From Helicoverpa zea (taxonomy: Eukaryota > Arthropoda > Insecta > Lepidoptera > Noctuidae): a DNA stretch of 64,000 nucleotides. This document shows, piece by piece, positions 35,001 through 44,328 of the stretch. Made by a program: the position numbers and the translations under genes. Position 1 is the stretch's first letter, and each line of letters starts with the position of its first letter. The stretch lies in assembly GCF_022581195.2 (NCBI RefSeq), contig NC_061466.1:12090001-12154000 (forward strand). The letters are read 5' to 3'. The notes beneath the pieces were generated by a model that saw only the letters and a list, made by a program, of their open reading frames with translations, had not been told where the DNA came from and made no database searches.

Positions 35001-35354
35001 GAAGAGTCTTCGGTCGCATATTTCACACTCGTCGACCCGGGAATCGGCGAGCGCCGAGGGTCAGTCGGATCGTCCGACGTACTAACTTTTCTGTCGTTGA
35101 CCTTCATGGAGTTCTCTTGGGAGCATAATCGTAGTGGGTTCCCATTACCTTCTACGTCGGTTTGTTTTGAGGGTATTTAGTCCCCAGGGCCACCGTAGCC
35201 ATGTTGTTGAGTAGGATACTTCACCGCCGCCTACTACTCGGCGTTGGCGTATTTTACAGCGGTCTTATTCCCTGGTGGTATTGGGTGTACGCCGTTCACC
35301 AGCCAACCCTCCTCCTTTCGCAACCGGGCTTGGGACCGTCTATGGCGGAGTTAG
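32049..35354 (-). mobile_element. Full-length RTE-clade LINE with intact ORF
   Basis: About 3.3 kb, antisense to the receptor gene, and flanked by the 11-bp repeat TAGAATGTACT (32038-32048 and 35355-35365), taken as the target duplication. It has a 5' UTR of about 247 bp, one ORF of 1014 codons and a very short 3' UTR (about 14 bases), a compact layout typical of RTE elements. No poly(A) is present. With an open frame and a duplication on both sides it is likely a fairly young copy. Confidence 0.8.
32063..35107 (-). CDS. RTE LINE polyprotein: APE endonuclease and reverse transcriptase (1014 aa)
   Basis: Residues ~60-310 form the APE endonuclease (MGTWNVRGLL, GLCETHM, IIQGDWNAKVGS, YTWTSPGGKYRNQIDFI, CGSDHQLLVSDLR), with the Asn, Glu, Asp-Asn and Asp-His catalytic motifs present. 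Database entries of this domain type are often labelled craniofacial development protein 2-like. The reverse transcriptase follows: KAPGPDRITAEVLKG, NYRTIALISHASKVLL, EQAGFVKERGTREQI, FVDYQKAFDCVKW, GVRQGCISSPILFNIY and catalytic LRYADDTTLFA. The C-terminus has YGAETWTF, FGHVARRDTNNLERL and a basic RPRGRSPKRWSD segment. Start ATG 35105-35107; no interruption. Confidence 0.93.
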   Translation of the reverse strand: MKVNDRKVSTSDDPTDPRRSPIPGSTSVKYATEDSSIVCHQATEAVDATEDNKKPSMRIKQRMGTWNVRGLLKPGKLAIVEKEMNEHNLMLLGLCETHMKQQGHLTTSSGNLMFFSGHETDSKNGVGILVSRRLRKFVTGYIPINDRIMTMRINCTPLPLNIIQIYSPTAQSTKEDIDNFYGTLQTTVENISKREILIIQGDWNAKVGSTEQDDHIRHILGKHGLGTRNERGEMFIDFCVSNNLTITNTCFKHHKRRLYTWTSPGGKYRNQIDFITIANRWKSSITNTRTYPGADCGSDHQLLVSDLRVRLKVRRKKAKPLARLSEPEYDGFQNNTESYLAELTPKIAHMNPEEQWQQFSEKIVNALDFIAKKPMDKKDWMSEEVWSNIKLRKELKSGERPENFEVKYSQMSRLIQRQCRRDKNQYLENICTEIEHHADKYQTADLFRKVKQITHKVKPSSWVIDDKNGNPIHEVAKVAERWKEYCEELYQDQSSKSTSSNKIIGDEEPSILRSEVEDAIRKLKRNKAPGPDRITAEVLKGLGSNGITCLHNICNRIWHTGLWPSDWVHSAILPLHKKGSMRNCSNYRTIALISHASKVLLNILNARLRAFLDWQIPQEQAGFVKERGTREQILNLRLIIEKCYEYNTPTFMCFVDYQKAFDCVKWEKLWKVLTEAGVPSHLVMLIRNLYESSYGTVTVGDTTSSRFTFQKGVRQGCISSPILFNIYGEHIMRQTLEDWEGGIKIGGVKISNLRYADDTTLFASSENEMAELLRRLETASLEMGLAINKSKTKLMIVDRFDTIQRTDILQDYETVNQFQYLGSLITNKGSSEPEIRRRIGMAKTAMTQLSKVWKDRNIRYRTKIHLVRTLVFSIALYGAETWTFKAADRLRIDAFEMWCWRRMLQIPWTAFRTNVSILQQLKLEKTKRLSTTCLQRIVRYFGHVARRDTNNLERLMVTGKIEGKRPRGRSPKRWSDQISEELEISVSTALHQATERNRWRQLVDEIKRSHDPQH

Positions 35355-37089
35355 TAGAATGTACTACAGCGACCTTACTCCAATTATATTAAACAGACCA
35401 TGAAGTCAGTTCAAGCAGACGAATTAGGTTTTCAATTAGGCCTTCTTAGAATCGGACTTCTTCGTTTCATTTCTTAGAACGTTGAAGTTGGTCTGAATAG
35501 CCAGTTTATGGTAGAAGGCCTTTTGTGGACTTCTATGTTCCAGGTAAACTGAAGAAAATTTTTACGTGACTTGGGAATAAAATTGCTTGCTGTTAGGTAA
35601 TAGAATTACTGGTGTTTTTTTTTCTCGATAATCGAGAAATTATTTGATACAGTTGTCAACAAAGCGCTTTTACGCTACAGTTTGAAGCTGCATGCATAAT
35701 TCTGATGTAAACAAGGGGGAGTGATTTTTTTGTTTTAAGTGAGACGATTAAAAAAAAAAAATCTCAGTGTTAAATAATCCATTTATCAAGGATGGTGCGG
35801 AGCAGTAGCGAGTATGTATATAATATTTAGAAAGAAAGAAAGACGTACCCGTACGACATCATCTCGATAGTTAAACACTGACACGGGATTGTTATCCCAC
35901 ACGCAAAATCCCAGTCACCATTAACCATGGTAAATTAAATCCCACTTTATGGTCGGTTTTAGCCTGTGACCCTGAAACGGGACGGTTTCGGATATATTCG
36001 GTTCCGTGTCCCCAAAAGGTTTGTCTCTTAAAACGCCGGAAGCTTGAGATTTGGCAAACGAGTAAACAATTACAGAGCACTTGAACCTTTTTCCTGAAAT
36101 AAATACGTTCTTTGTATATTAGAATATGTTTTTAAGTAAATATTGCGAATTAGAATTATGTTCTTTTTATGTAATCTTATGATTTGGTTTTTGATTTGAA
36201 AAATTGGAAATTGTTGTCGCTCGTATACGCTTGACACCGACCGCTAGTGCAAAAGCTCTCATTTTGAAAATCAGCACTTATATAAATACTTTCTACAAAC
36301 TGTATGAAGACATCTGTCTGTCTTACACAAAATCTTAAAAAATTAAATCTCGAGTCTTTATGTCATTCATAACATCTAAACTCAGTGTATATTCGACTAA
36401 ATGACAAGTGGGTGTTACCATTTTATTTCAAGTGACATAGAACGGTTTTATGTGTGTGTGTGTGGGTGAATTTTAGGGTTATGTGTATGCGTATGAGTGA
36501 AATGAATCCTTATGACATAAATTTTATGCGTTGGTCGCCCATAATATATTATTATATCTTATGGTGCATTTATGAATAATGCTGACGTACTTGTGTTAAA
36601 ATGCTTAATATTAAAGATATTGCTTTCATGCGAGATATTGAATAATGTCTTGGTGTCGTTAAACCTTTATGTGGGGGGAAAATGAAATCATGATTTTAAC
36701 ATTCTAGTTACGAGTTTTGTTACCGTATCTACGTTTTATTATTTGATTAATATTTGAGATCTTGCAGCAAAACATCCTCCTTCTGAAAATACAATATCCT
36801 AAAATATTAACGAAAGTTTACAACTAAGGTAAATGCTTAAGTATTACTTACTTTCAAGTACAAATTCCTATCATTAGGCAATTATATCTCAATTCTGATG
36901 ACAGATTAAACGCTTAAGTTATAATTTTAGTTTGTACCGTTAAAAACAGATCAATCATTGCTAATTGCGTAGGTGTCATCTTGTTTACGAGAAAGCTAGC
37001 CTAGCCATTTAGTTACACTGGAATTGTGAAATATGTGAGCTATTGAATTAACATTTTCATAATAATTAAACATGTAGTTAATATTATCT

Positions 37090-37290
37090 ACTAATACAAA
37101 TCTGCAGTTATATATTAATGAGGAATATTTTTTTTGTTTGTTTGTATCTTAAAGGCTCCGAAATGAAAAATTATTTCACTGTTGGAAAGCTGCAATCATC
37201 CTGGGTAATATAGGGTATATTTTATTCCACTACGGGCGGTAGTTACCACGGGACGCGGGTGAAACCGCGGGAGAACGACTAGGATCAAAT
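37090..37290 (+). repeat. Helitron-like lepidopteran repeat
   Basis: CTACTAATACAAATC at the left, then GGCTCCGAAATGAAAAATTA, CACTGTTGGAAAGC, TATTTTATTCC and CACGGGACGCGGGTGAAACC. Same family as 10510-10700. Confidence 0.55.
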
Positions 37291-37649
37291 AATTTGGTTT
37301 TGCGGAATTTCCGAGGAACCTTTATCCCAGTTTGTGAATTTATTAACTAGCACAGATTTATTTATTTTATTTAAGCATCAATTAAATTCAGTAATGGTTA
37401 ACAAACTTTTTATTAATAAAAAAGTATGCATTGCTTTGAAACTCAACCACCCATTAAACTGGATTAATAAGTATCTGAATTATAATTAATATCCTTATTT
37501 AAAACAAAATTGTAATTATTTATATTTTAATATTCAATTAATTTGAAACTGATAAAATTGCTCATAGTCAAAGATTCTCAATTTTGTTAAAACTGAATGC
37601 ATGAGCAAACGTTCATTATGTAAATTATTTTCATAAAATAAAGAAAACA

Positions 37650-38012
37650 TGTAGCAATAATAAACAAAATGCCCGGACGCTGGATCCGAACGCCCGGCCC
37701 GCGGTACCACGGCTATGCGTCAAGTGGGCGTGGCCTCCCCGTCAGCGCCGAGTATTGCCGAGCTCTTCCGAAGCCCGCCGACCGCCGCCTATATAACGCA
37801 GGGTCCGGCGTGCGCGCAGGCAGTGTTCACTGCGTTCTCAGTCTGCTTCAACCTCTCCAGTTGGACAGCTCTGAGTACCAGTCTTACGCTAGCGCACGCA
37901 CGGCGACCCGCTCCCTGTGCTGTTCTAGTGTGTGTACGTTTACGAGTGTTTTGTAAAGTTTAAAATAAATCACTTAAGTAAATCGCTGGGTTTTTCTTAT
38001 AAGCCCGCGACA
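37650..38012 (+). repeat. 5' LTR (363 bp)
   Basis: Starts TGTAGCAATA and ends CCGCGACA (TG…CA). It appears base-identical to the 3' LTR at 40064-40426. It contains a TATATAA box at 37790-37796 and AATAAA at 37964-37969. The flanking 4-bp AACA (37646-37649) matches AACA after the 3' LTR (40427-40430). Confidence 0.93.
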
Positions 38013-38089
38013 ATCTGGCGCACAACGTGGAGCCGAACTCAGGGATTAAGTTGGAACATTTAAGAAGACTCCCACATCGGACTTTGAAA

Positions 38090-40210
38090 ATGGCGATGTC
38101 CAACGAACAGTTTCAGATGTTCCTACAGACCATCACAGCTTCTAAACAGCGATCTTTTGCATCCTGCAACATCACCTACAGTGGGGAAAAAGACGCGGAC
38201 GCAGTTGAGGCTTTTATAGCGGCAGCTTCTACCTTCAAGAATGTAGAAAAGTTGAGTGACCTCGATGCGCTTCAAGGACTTCCACTTCTTCTACGGGATG
38301 AAGCAGCGGTTTGGTGGCAAGGCTTGAAAAGCCGAGTGGAAAAGTGGGAAGAGTTTTGCAATAAATTGCGTCATACATTCGCTCCCCGCAGACCTGCATT
38401 TATGATATATCATCAGATTACCCATGAGGTCCAGGAAGCTGACGTCACCACTGAAGCATTTATTGCCAAGAAGCGGGCATTGTTTGCATCACTTCCTCCT
38501 CCCGCACTGTCTGAAACGCAGCAAATAGATCTGATATTTGCGCTCATACGGCTAGACATACGAAACCGCATGCCTCGGGATACAGTTCCCACGATAGATA
38601 AACTGCTGGAGACGGCACGGGGAATCGAAGAGACCTTACATGAATACGCAGCAGGTTCACATGCAAGTGACATCAGAACTACTGGGAAGAAAGGGAAGGT
38701 AAGGTGCAGTTTTTGTAAAAACCCTGGCCATACTGCAGACGTCTGTCGGAAGAAGAAACGGGCTGAAGGCACTTTACCCAGTATTCCGAAAGTTGTCTCA
38801 GAAGTTGAAACGCAGGCACCATCTCCTCATCAACCAAAGTTTTCCTGCTACGGTTGCGGCGCACCTGGGGTATACAGAAGCAACTGTCCCACGTGTAAGA
38901 AGGCGTCGGCCATTAAGAAGGAGGACTTGAAGTTTTGTGCTATCAACGTACAGGTAGACTCAGATTCCCGGCCTGTTGTGTTCGTGGAGATCGAAGGGAT
39001 AAAAGGTACCGCCTACATTGATACTTGCGCAAAGATGAGTGTCGCTTCGTACTCCCTATATTTAGAGCTAGTCAAATGCGGATGCAAGTTCCAGGAACAT
39101 CAAGTCAATTTGACGCTGGCTGATGGAATAAAAAAGAATCGAGGAGTGCTAATGTGCAGAGTCAACGTTGTTTTGATGGGTCGAAAGGTGCAGACGACAT
39201 TTATCGTGCTACCTGGAGCAAAAGACAACCGCACGCTTTTGGGGGTTGGGTTTTTAAAGGATGCGGGCATGGTAATCAACTTGCCGCAGTACACGTGGAA
39301 TTTCATTGATGAACCAGAAGAGCAATACGAGCTATACGCCGAAGAGTTTGCAATCTTTGAGAGTACGGTCGTCAATGAAATAATGCAGTTGCCAAGCCCA
39401 GTAACCTCACTCACAATGACAGACAGCGAAGCAAGTCCAAGTATTAATACCATACCTCCTACTCCACCACCAACACCTCCACGGATGGAAATACCGGAAC
39501 TTCCGTTAACACCTGAACCTCCGTCAACGCCTAAAAATCTGTCAGATGATAAGGTCACCTACAAACTGGCATCGATAGATTTTGGCGACTCGTCTTCTGT
39601 AAGCAAGAAACCACGACTGTTCGATGGCTATTCACCTAGTTTCACGGATTTTATGCTGCGAGATGCACAAATCAATGTTCACCGGGAAGACATCGAATTA
39701 TCCCCACAAAGTGCCAATCTCTTTGACGCCAACAACTGGGACATACGGATTGACACAATTAATGTCGAAACACAGAGGACAACTGTTCAAAGGAAGCAGC
39801 TGAATGGGCTTCTACCAGAAAACAAGCACGTTTCAATGCCAAGCCGATGCAAGCGAACCCTGCATTATAAAAGCGAGGCAAGCTCTTATACAAAAGGAGC
39901 AGTTTTGGTCAAGGGGGAGCGTGAAAGCGAACATCCTGTTGAGTTCGCTAGTCGTCTTCTGACAGCCGCCGAACGGAATAACAAGCGAAGAAACGCGAAA
40001 GACACCACATGCCTCCAACTGCTGGATCATCGTCGGGACGACTTCAGATCCAGAGGGGGAGACTGTAGCAATAATAAACAAAATGCCCGGACGCTGGATC
40101 CGAACGCCCGGCCCGCGGTACCACGGCTATGCGTCAAGTGGGCGTGGCCTCCCCGTCAGCGCCGAGTATTGCCGAGCTCTTCCGAAGCCCGCCGACCGCC
40201 GCCTATATAA
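38090..40210 (+). CDS. Gag-protease-RNase H-remnant fusion ORF of the LTR element (~706 aa)
   Basis: The open frame reaches upstream into the primer-site region; the first ATG is at 38090 (MAMSNEQFQMFLQ). The gag domain follows, with AVWWQGLKSRVEKWEEF and LRHTFAP typical of gypsy capsids. A proper zinc knuckle CSFCKNPGHTADVC comes next, then a second one (CYGCGAPGVYRSNC) in which the His position is Val. The protease-like region has IDTCAKMSV where DTG is expected, and LLGVGFLKDAGMVI further on. After a Pro-rich linker the frame jumps to ASSYTKGAVLV and HPVEFASRLLTAAERN, the RNase H region of gypsy pol, with the reverse transcriptase missing. The frame ends in the 3' LTR TATA box. It probably supplies only structural protein. 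Confidence 0.88.
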   Translation: MAMSNEQFQMFLQTITASKQRSFASCNITYSGEKDADAVEAFIAAASTFKNVEKLSDLDALQGLPLLLRDEAAVWWQGLKSRVEKWEEFCNKLRHTFAPRRPAFMIYHQITHEVQEADVTTEAFIAKKRALFASLPPPALSETQQIDLIFALIRLDIRNRMPRDTVPTIDKLLETARGIEETLHEYAAGSHASDIRTTGKKGKVRCSFCKNPGHTADVCRKKKRAEGTLPSIPKVVSEVETQAPSPHQPKFSCYGCGAPGVYRSNCPTCKKASAIKKEDLKFCAINVQVDSDSRPVVFVEIEGIKGTAYIDTCAKMSVASYSLYLELVKCGCKFQEHQVNLTLADGIKKNRGVLMCRVNVVLMGRKVQTTFIVLPGAKDNRTLLGVGFLKDAGMVINLPQYTWNFIDEPEEQYELYAEEFAIFESTVVNEIMQLPSPVTSLTMTDSEASPSINTIPPTPPPTPPRMEIPELPLTPEPPSTPKNLSDDKVTYKLASIDFGDSSSVSKKPRLFDGYSPSFTDFMLRDAQINVHREDIELSPQSANLFDANNWDIRIDTINVETQRTTVQRKQLNGLLPENKHVSMPSRCKRTLHYKSEASSYTKGAVLVKGERESEHPVEFASRLLTAAERNNKRRNAKDTTCLQLLDHRRDDFRSRGGDCSNNKQNARTLDPNARPAVPRLCVKWAWPPRQRRVLPSSSEARRPPPI

Positions 40211-40426
40211 CGCAGGGTCCGGCGTGCGCGCAGGCAGTGTTCACTGCGTTCTCAGTCTGCTTCAACCTCTCCAGTTGGACAGCTCTGAGTACCAGTCTTA
40301 CGCTAGCGCACGCACGGCGACCCGCTCCCTGTGCTGTTCTAGTGTGTGTACGTTTACGAGTGTTTTGTAAAGTTTAAAATAAATCACTTAAGTAAATCGC
40401 TGGGTTTTTCTTATAAGCCCGCGACA
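40064..40426 (+). repeat. 3' LTR (363 bp)
   Basis: Apparently identical to 37650-38012. It is preceded by the polypurine tract and followed by AACA. The AATAAA signal lies at 40378-40383. Confidence 0.93.
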
Positions 40427-40944
40427 AACAGAATTTAACAGCGGTAAATCTGTTTGCATTGAATTCATTCGTGAATGTGAATTTAAAATATTTAATTGCT
40501 ACCTACTTATAGTAATTAACCATGCCACTATGATGCATACCTATAGTCCACAATAAAGATGATATGATTTGATTTATGGTCAAGTAATTGAAAAAGCATT
40601 ACTTCAAAGTTCGATTCTTGGGATATAATTACTTATCGACATTGGTTCAATGTTTGATCTACTAGTCAGTCAGTCAGTCTGAAATCAGCTACGTAGTCCT
40701 CTTTGAGCAAACTTATACAATTGAAAGTCTGAAGCTGTGACTTAGATTTGTAAAACATCACACCAAGACCCGAGTTCAGGGACAACCTTTTTCTTCACGT
40801 TTTTCATCAAACAACAGTTTACTTTGAAACTTGAAAGTGAAAATTCATTGTGTTTTAAGAAAACTGACATATATGTTGTCGGTGTACTTGGCCAAAGATC
40901 GCGCAAAGCTGGAAGCTTGCCCTATAAGATAGTCCTATAAGATA

Positions 40945-41170
40945 GTCGAGATTCCACAAGTGTGCGGCACTAGTCCGGTTGAGCAGTACACGGCCTCCTA
41001 GGCTGAACTGCGAGATGCCATACAAAAAAAAAAGTGTGCGGCACTGTGACATAAAGGACTCAAACGTTTCTTTTGGTCTACTTTTAGTAAAAAAATGCTT
41101 CATCATTACTAAAATGTCCGCGAAACTACAACCTTTGTGTCCAAACATATAATCTGTGGACTTACATATT
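40945..41170. repeat. Dispersed repeat interrupted by a 60-bp Jockey fragment
   Basis: Related to 31700-31880. It is split at GTGCGGCACT by the insertion at 40972-41031. Confidence 0.45.
40972..41031 (+). mobile_element. Extremely short (60 bp) 5'-truncated Jockey insertion
   Basis: AGTCCGGTTGAGCAGTACAC…GATGCCATAC plus poly(A) equals the last ~50 bases of the Jockey element at 14981-20637 with about one substitution. It is flanked by a 14-bp exact duplication AAGTGTGCGGCACT (40958-40971 and 41032-41045), so it is a bona fide retrotransposition event in + orientation. Confidence 0.92.
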
Positions 41171-41449
41171 TTGTTCAAAATCTCACCAAAAAGAAAGAAT
41201 ATGTTTTTGTACACTTACTTAGATCAATTTGGTGTAACGGCCATGACAAAGTGGTCATTGTCTCGATTGCTTACATCCTAATGGGCGATGCCACTTAGAG
41301 ACATTGTAATCTTGTATAAGCGACACTTTATTTTGGAATTACGAAAGCTTTAGCTAAATAGCCTAGTACTACCTACGCGAAAGAAAAGCGTGAACATAAA
41401 ATTAAAGAAAAGAAAATATGAAAGCATTCGACTATACCTACTTAAAATA

Positions 41450-41580
41450 TAATAAACAGGAAAGATTTTTTATTTGTTTCTGCTCCGAAACTACTGAATA
41501 TATTTGAAAAATCATTTCACTGTTGGAAACCTACACTCTTCCCAAGCAACATAGGCTATATTTTATCCCGGCAAGGGTAT
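41450..41580 (+). repeat. Helitron-like lepidopteran repeat fragment
   Basis: CTCCGAAACTACTGAATATA, CACTGTTGGAAACC, CTTCCCAAGCAACATAGGCT and TATTTTATCCCGG. Same family as 10510-10700, truncated at its right end. Confidence 0.5.
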
Positions 41581-42392
41581 AAGTTAGGTAACTAAACTTT
41601 AACAATGGTAATGGGTATCTATAATGGATTTTTCATAGAATAAAAAGATATTGTTGAATAAAAAATGATAATTTACTAGTAAGGTAATTTTGAATTAGTC
41701 CCGATTTCATCTTTTAACTTGTATGTAAAGACTAAATATAGACATTCGACATATTTTTAAAACGTAAAACTTATTCTTCAGACAAAAGTTATCTGGCGAT
41801 GGAAAAATTGGCCCTTAATTGAATGAAACAAATTACTTTCAGCGAAAATTCGACGAAATGGAAAATCCAAAAATTAAACAAAAAAATCGTTCACCAATTA
41901 AATTAAAATAAATACAAATTAAAACCACAAATTGCTTTCAATATTCATTTACGAAATCCAACAAATGTAAGTATGTAAATTCAACTGAAATAATTTGCGT
42001 GTTTTAATTTGTATGAATCGAGAGCATGTTATTATTACTGTGGATGCAATCAGCGTTAAATATGCAGATTTAAATTAATTTTAGCAATGTTAATATTCAT
42101 AAAATTACTGTTGACAATTATTTAGTTGTTTGGTTAAAAATACTGAAAACTGATTGTTTTTTTTTATTTCCAAGTGTTTTATTTTCTTTAAAAATTTACC
42201 GCCTTAAAAATATGATCAGAAGCCACAAAATACGTATTTTCATTTATGTCATAGGTAGTAGGCTACCTTACCTTAAACCTTATCTATGATCACACCTTAC
42301 TATATTTGAGCCAAATGTTGTAGAGCTGTCACCATCCTTGCATAAGATAAAACGAACTTTTGCTAAAAAGTCTACACAAACTTGTTACATTT

Positions 42393-42581
42393 ACGGCCAG
42401 TTTCTTCATCAAAAGTTAAAGTTAAAGTTATGGCTAAAGTAATGTCTAAAGTAAAAGTAATGGTTAAATTAAATTTTTCTATTAGTTTTGCTGTCACTGT
42501 AGCCTTGAAAAAACGAATTTGACCGTTACTTTTACTTTAGACATTACTTTAACTTTAACTTTTGATGAAGAAACTGGCCGT
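42393..42581. mobile_element. Small MITE, copy 2 of the GCCAGTTTCTTCATC family
   Basis: Inverted ends ACGGCCAGTTTCTTCATC and GATGAAGAAACTGGCCGT. The core GTCACTGTAGCCTTGAAAAA and the GACCGTTACTTTTACTTTAG part match 9500-9683. Confidence 0.82.
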
Positions 42582-42974
42582 TAGTGTCTAGCTAAATAAG
42601 ACAGTTTGTTCTATACGACTATCCATAAAAATAGGTTATTCAAAATTACTGTTTTTTCAGCTAGAGGCATCACTTTTTATAGTTTTGCCCTAATCGTCTG
42701 AGTTCGCAGACACATCAAAATGTATTATCACTCCCTTAAACTAGATTTTTTTGATTATTTTTACATTTTCTTTTCTTACATTGGATTAGACAATAAGCTT
42801 CAATTTTCTGAGTAATTTTCACCATTTTGTTTCCAATCCGTAAATGCTCGTAATATGTAGTTCTTATTGAAAAAATTGAATAGTTCATTTGACTCCTTCA
42901 AAAGCGACTTCATTTATACATGAATAGGTATTTTAAATGAATTGAAGTAAAATATTGTAAAAGGTGTTCGTGGG

Positions 42975-43425
42975 TAAGTAACAGCTGCATGGGTCGATCG
43001 ATCATAAAGTTAAGCAACGTTTGGCGCGGTCGGTCCGTGGGTGACGGTCTTGTCATGAAGAGTGCCGCTGTGTTTCGGAAGGCACGTTAAATTGCGGTGT
43101 CCCAGCTTGAATATCTTTGGAAGTCGTTAAGGGATGTCACAAGACAGGAAGTCTGGTAACCAGTCTTACCAAGGAGTATCGGGACGTCGGTAACTGGATT
43201 GAGGGGATTAAACAGGCAGTAACACGTCATCATCATCATCATCATCATCAGCCTATCGCAGTCCACTGCTGGACATAGGCCTCTCCAAGTGCACGCCACT
43301 GAGATCTATTATTATGATCGGTAACACGTAACAACACGAAACATGGTCTGTGTGAAACACTGATAGGTAATCAGGTACATCTGATAAGACTGAAAGCTGA
43401 CACCAACATAGTTAGAAAAGACTAG
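42975..43425 (+). repeat. 5S rRNA-derived SINE carrying a nested RTE insertion
   Basis: GTTAAGCAACGTTTGGCGCG, CGGTC and GGTGACGGTC resemble the 3' half of 5S rRNA, the head of SINE3-type elements. A body (TTCGGAAGGCACGTTAAATT) and a tail (GACACCAACATAGTTAGAAAA) shared with tRNA-type SINEs follow. It is split at 43228-43320 by an RTE tail. It is not a functional 5S gene: the 5' half is absent and the body continues into SINE sequence. Confidence 0.7.
43228..43320 (-). mobile_element. Short 5'-truncated RTE insertion inside the 5S SINE
   Basis: The (CAT)n tail and CAGCCTATCGCAGTCCACTG match the 3' end of the RTE at 27819-28020. It is flanked by the 9-bp repeat GTAACACGT (43219-43227 and 43321-43329). 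Confidence 0.82.
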
Positions 43426-44087
43426 TTGAATATAATAATACTTCTGAAAAAAAGGTATTAATATAAAAGGCCAAAGATTTTGAAGTGTTTCTTTCGGGAA
43501 AATTAGGAGGCTAAACTAACTATACCCAGGCTGAAAACGCCGAAAAAGAGTTTTTTTTCCAAGATTTAATTCTAAGAATTCGTTCCATCAAAGCGGGCAT
43601 CTTTGCTTAGACTATTAGAGTCTGAATTGTTCCTTTTTGTCTCGATAAGATAAGTAAAGTCTAGTTTACGAGTAACCTTGACCTTCAGTTAGTTTCATTG
43701 TTTTTTTCTACAGTAATAGGATAACATCTAGGCATCAGCATAATTCATGGAATTCGTATGTTAGTCTTTTTACAAAATGAAATAAAATGGCACTGTTTTA
43801 CATAGGTTCAACAACGCTGACTATAAATAATTGAGTAGGAACCTATTTTTTTTGCAAAAATACTGTTTTATGTTGAAGCGTCCAAACTGATCAAAATTAT
43901 GATAGTCTACCATGAAGTAAATCTTCCCGATAGGATCACCTATCACTCGTACCGAGCGTTCCTGAAGTAGGTAATAGTTGGTCTAAATTCAAAGTATTTT
44001 GAACCAAAATAATGCAACACTTCTTCGCCATCATTTAACCCTATCTTCATAGACAACCAAATCTAAACTTTATCTCCTTGTCCACAG

Positions 44088-44292
44088 AGCATAGTCTTCC
44101 GTGTCAAGCGCCACCCTCAGGTAGCTGGCTTCGAGCAGTGCGTATCATTCGGCGCGTTCAGCTCTGAGCAACAAGAAGTGGTGTACAACGTCTTCTGTCT
44201 CTGCGCTATGTACTTCTTGCCCCTCATCATCATCACCGTATGCTATGTGTGTATCTTCTGCGAGATACATAGGAGCAGTAAGGAGTTGGATG
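44088..44292 (+). CDS. Neuropeptide GPCR, exon with second extracellular loop and TM5
   Basis: Follows acceptor TCCACAG and reads SIVFRVKRHPQVAGFEQCVSF…, a second extracellular loop with the conserved disulfide Cys (FEQCVSF), then TM5 (VVYNVFCLCAMYFLPLIIIT, VCYVCIFCEI) and the start of the third intracellular loop (HRSSKELD). The SIVF..HP....QCV pattern and YNVF…MYFLPL are typical of AKH/corazonin/ACP receptors. It ends in phase 1 with donor GTAAGT at 44293 and joins in frame to 46381. The first base after a phase-0 junction confirms the link with the TM4 exon 42 kb upstream. Confidence 0.92.
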
Positions 44293-44328
44293 GTAAGTCA
44301 TTATGGTCGTGATAATTGCTAGACTAAC

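Larger units (their letters stand above)
37650..40426 (+). mobile_element. Young non-autonomous Ty3/gypsy-type LTR retrotransposon lacking RT and integrase
   Basis: 2777 bp: two apparently identical 363-bp LTRs, a 4-bp target duplication (AACA), a primer-binding-site candidate TGGCGCACAACGTGG just after the 5' LTR (from 38016), and a polypurine tract AGAGGGGGAGA just before the 3' LTR (40052-40062). The interior encodes gag, a protease-like region and a small RNase H remnant, but no reverse transcriptase core and no integrase. It must have been mobilised in trans. It lies in sense orientation in the receptor intron, so its LTR polyadenylation signals could act on receptor transcripts (inference). 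Confidence 0.9.
2006..44087 (+). other. 42-kb receptor intron filled with mobile elements
   Basis: Phase-0 intron between the TM4 exon (donor GTAACA at 2006) and the ECL2/TM5 exon (acceptor TCCACAG ending 44087). No host exon is recognisable inside. About half is assignable to transposons listed separately. The three large LINEs (14981-20637, 22858-26990, 32049-35354) are antisense to the receptor gene; the LTR element (37650-40426) is in sense. The remaining stretches longer than 300 bases (4564-5056, 5628-6487, 6576-7337, 14269-14965, 20653-22330, 29466-30584, 35366-37089, 41050-42392) are AT-rich with no convincing gene. Confidence 0.75.

Noticed and set aside
37669..37963. Two open frames in the LTR, repeated at 40083-40377
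   Set aside because: GC-rich LTR sequence gives chance frames; their identity reflects LTR identity.
40855..41214. 119-codon minus-strand frame
   Set aside because: Runs through a dispersed repeat and the 60-bp Jockey insertion with poly(A); not a gene.
43000..43045. 5S rRNA gene
   Set aside because: Only the 3' half is recognisable and it is fused to a SINE body.
43087..43299. Open frame with a run of Met residues on the minus strand
   Set aside because: It is the translation of the (CAT)n tail and 3' end of a truncated RTE within a SINE, not a gene.
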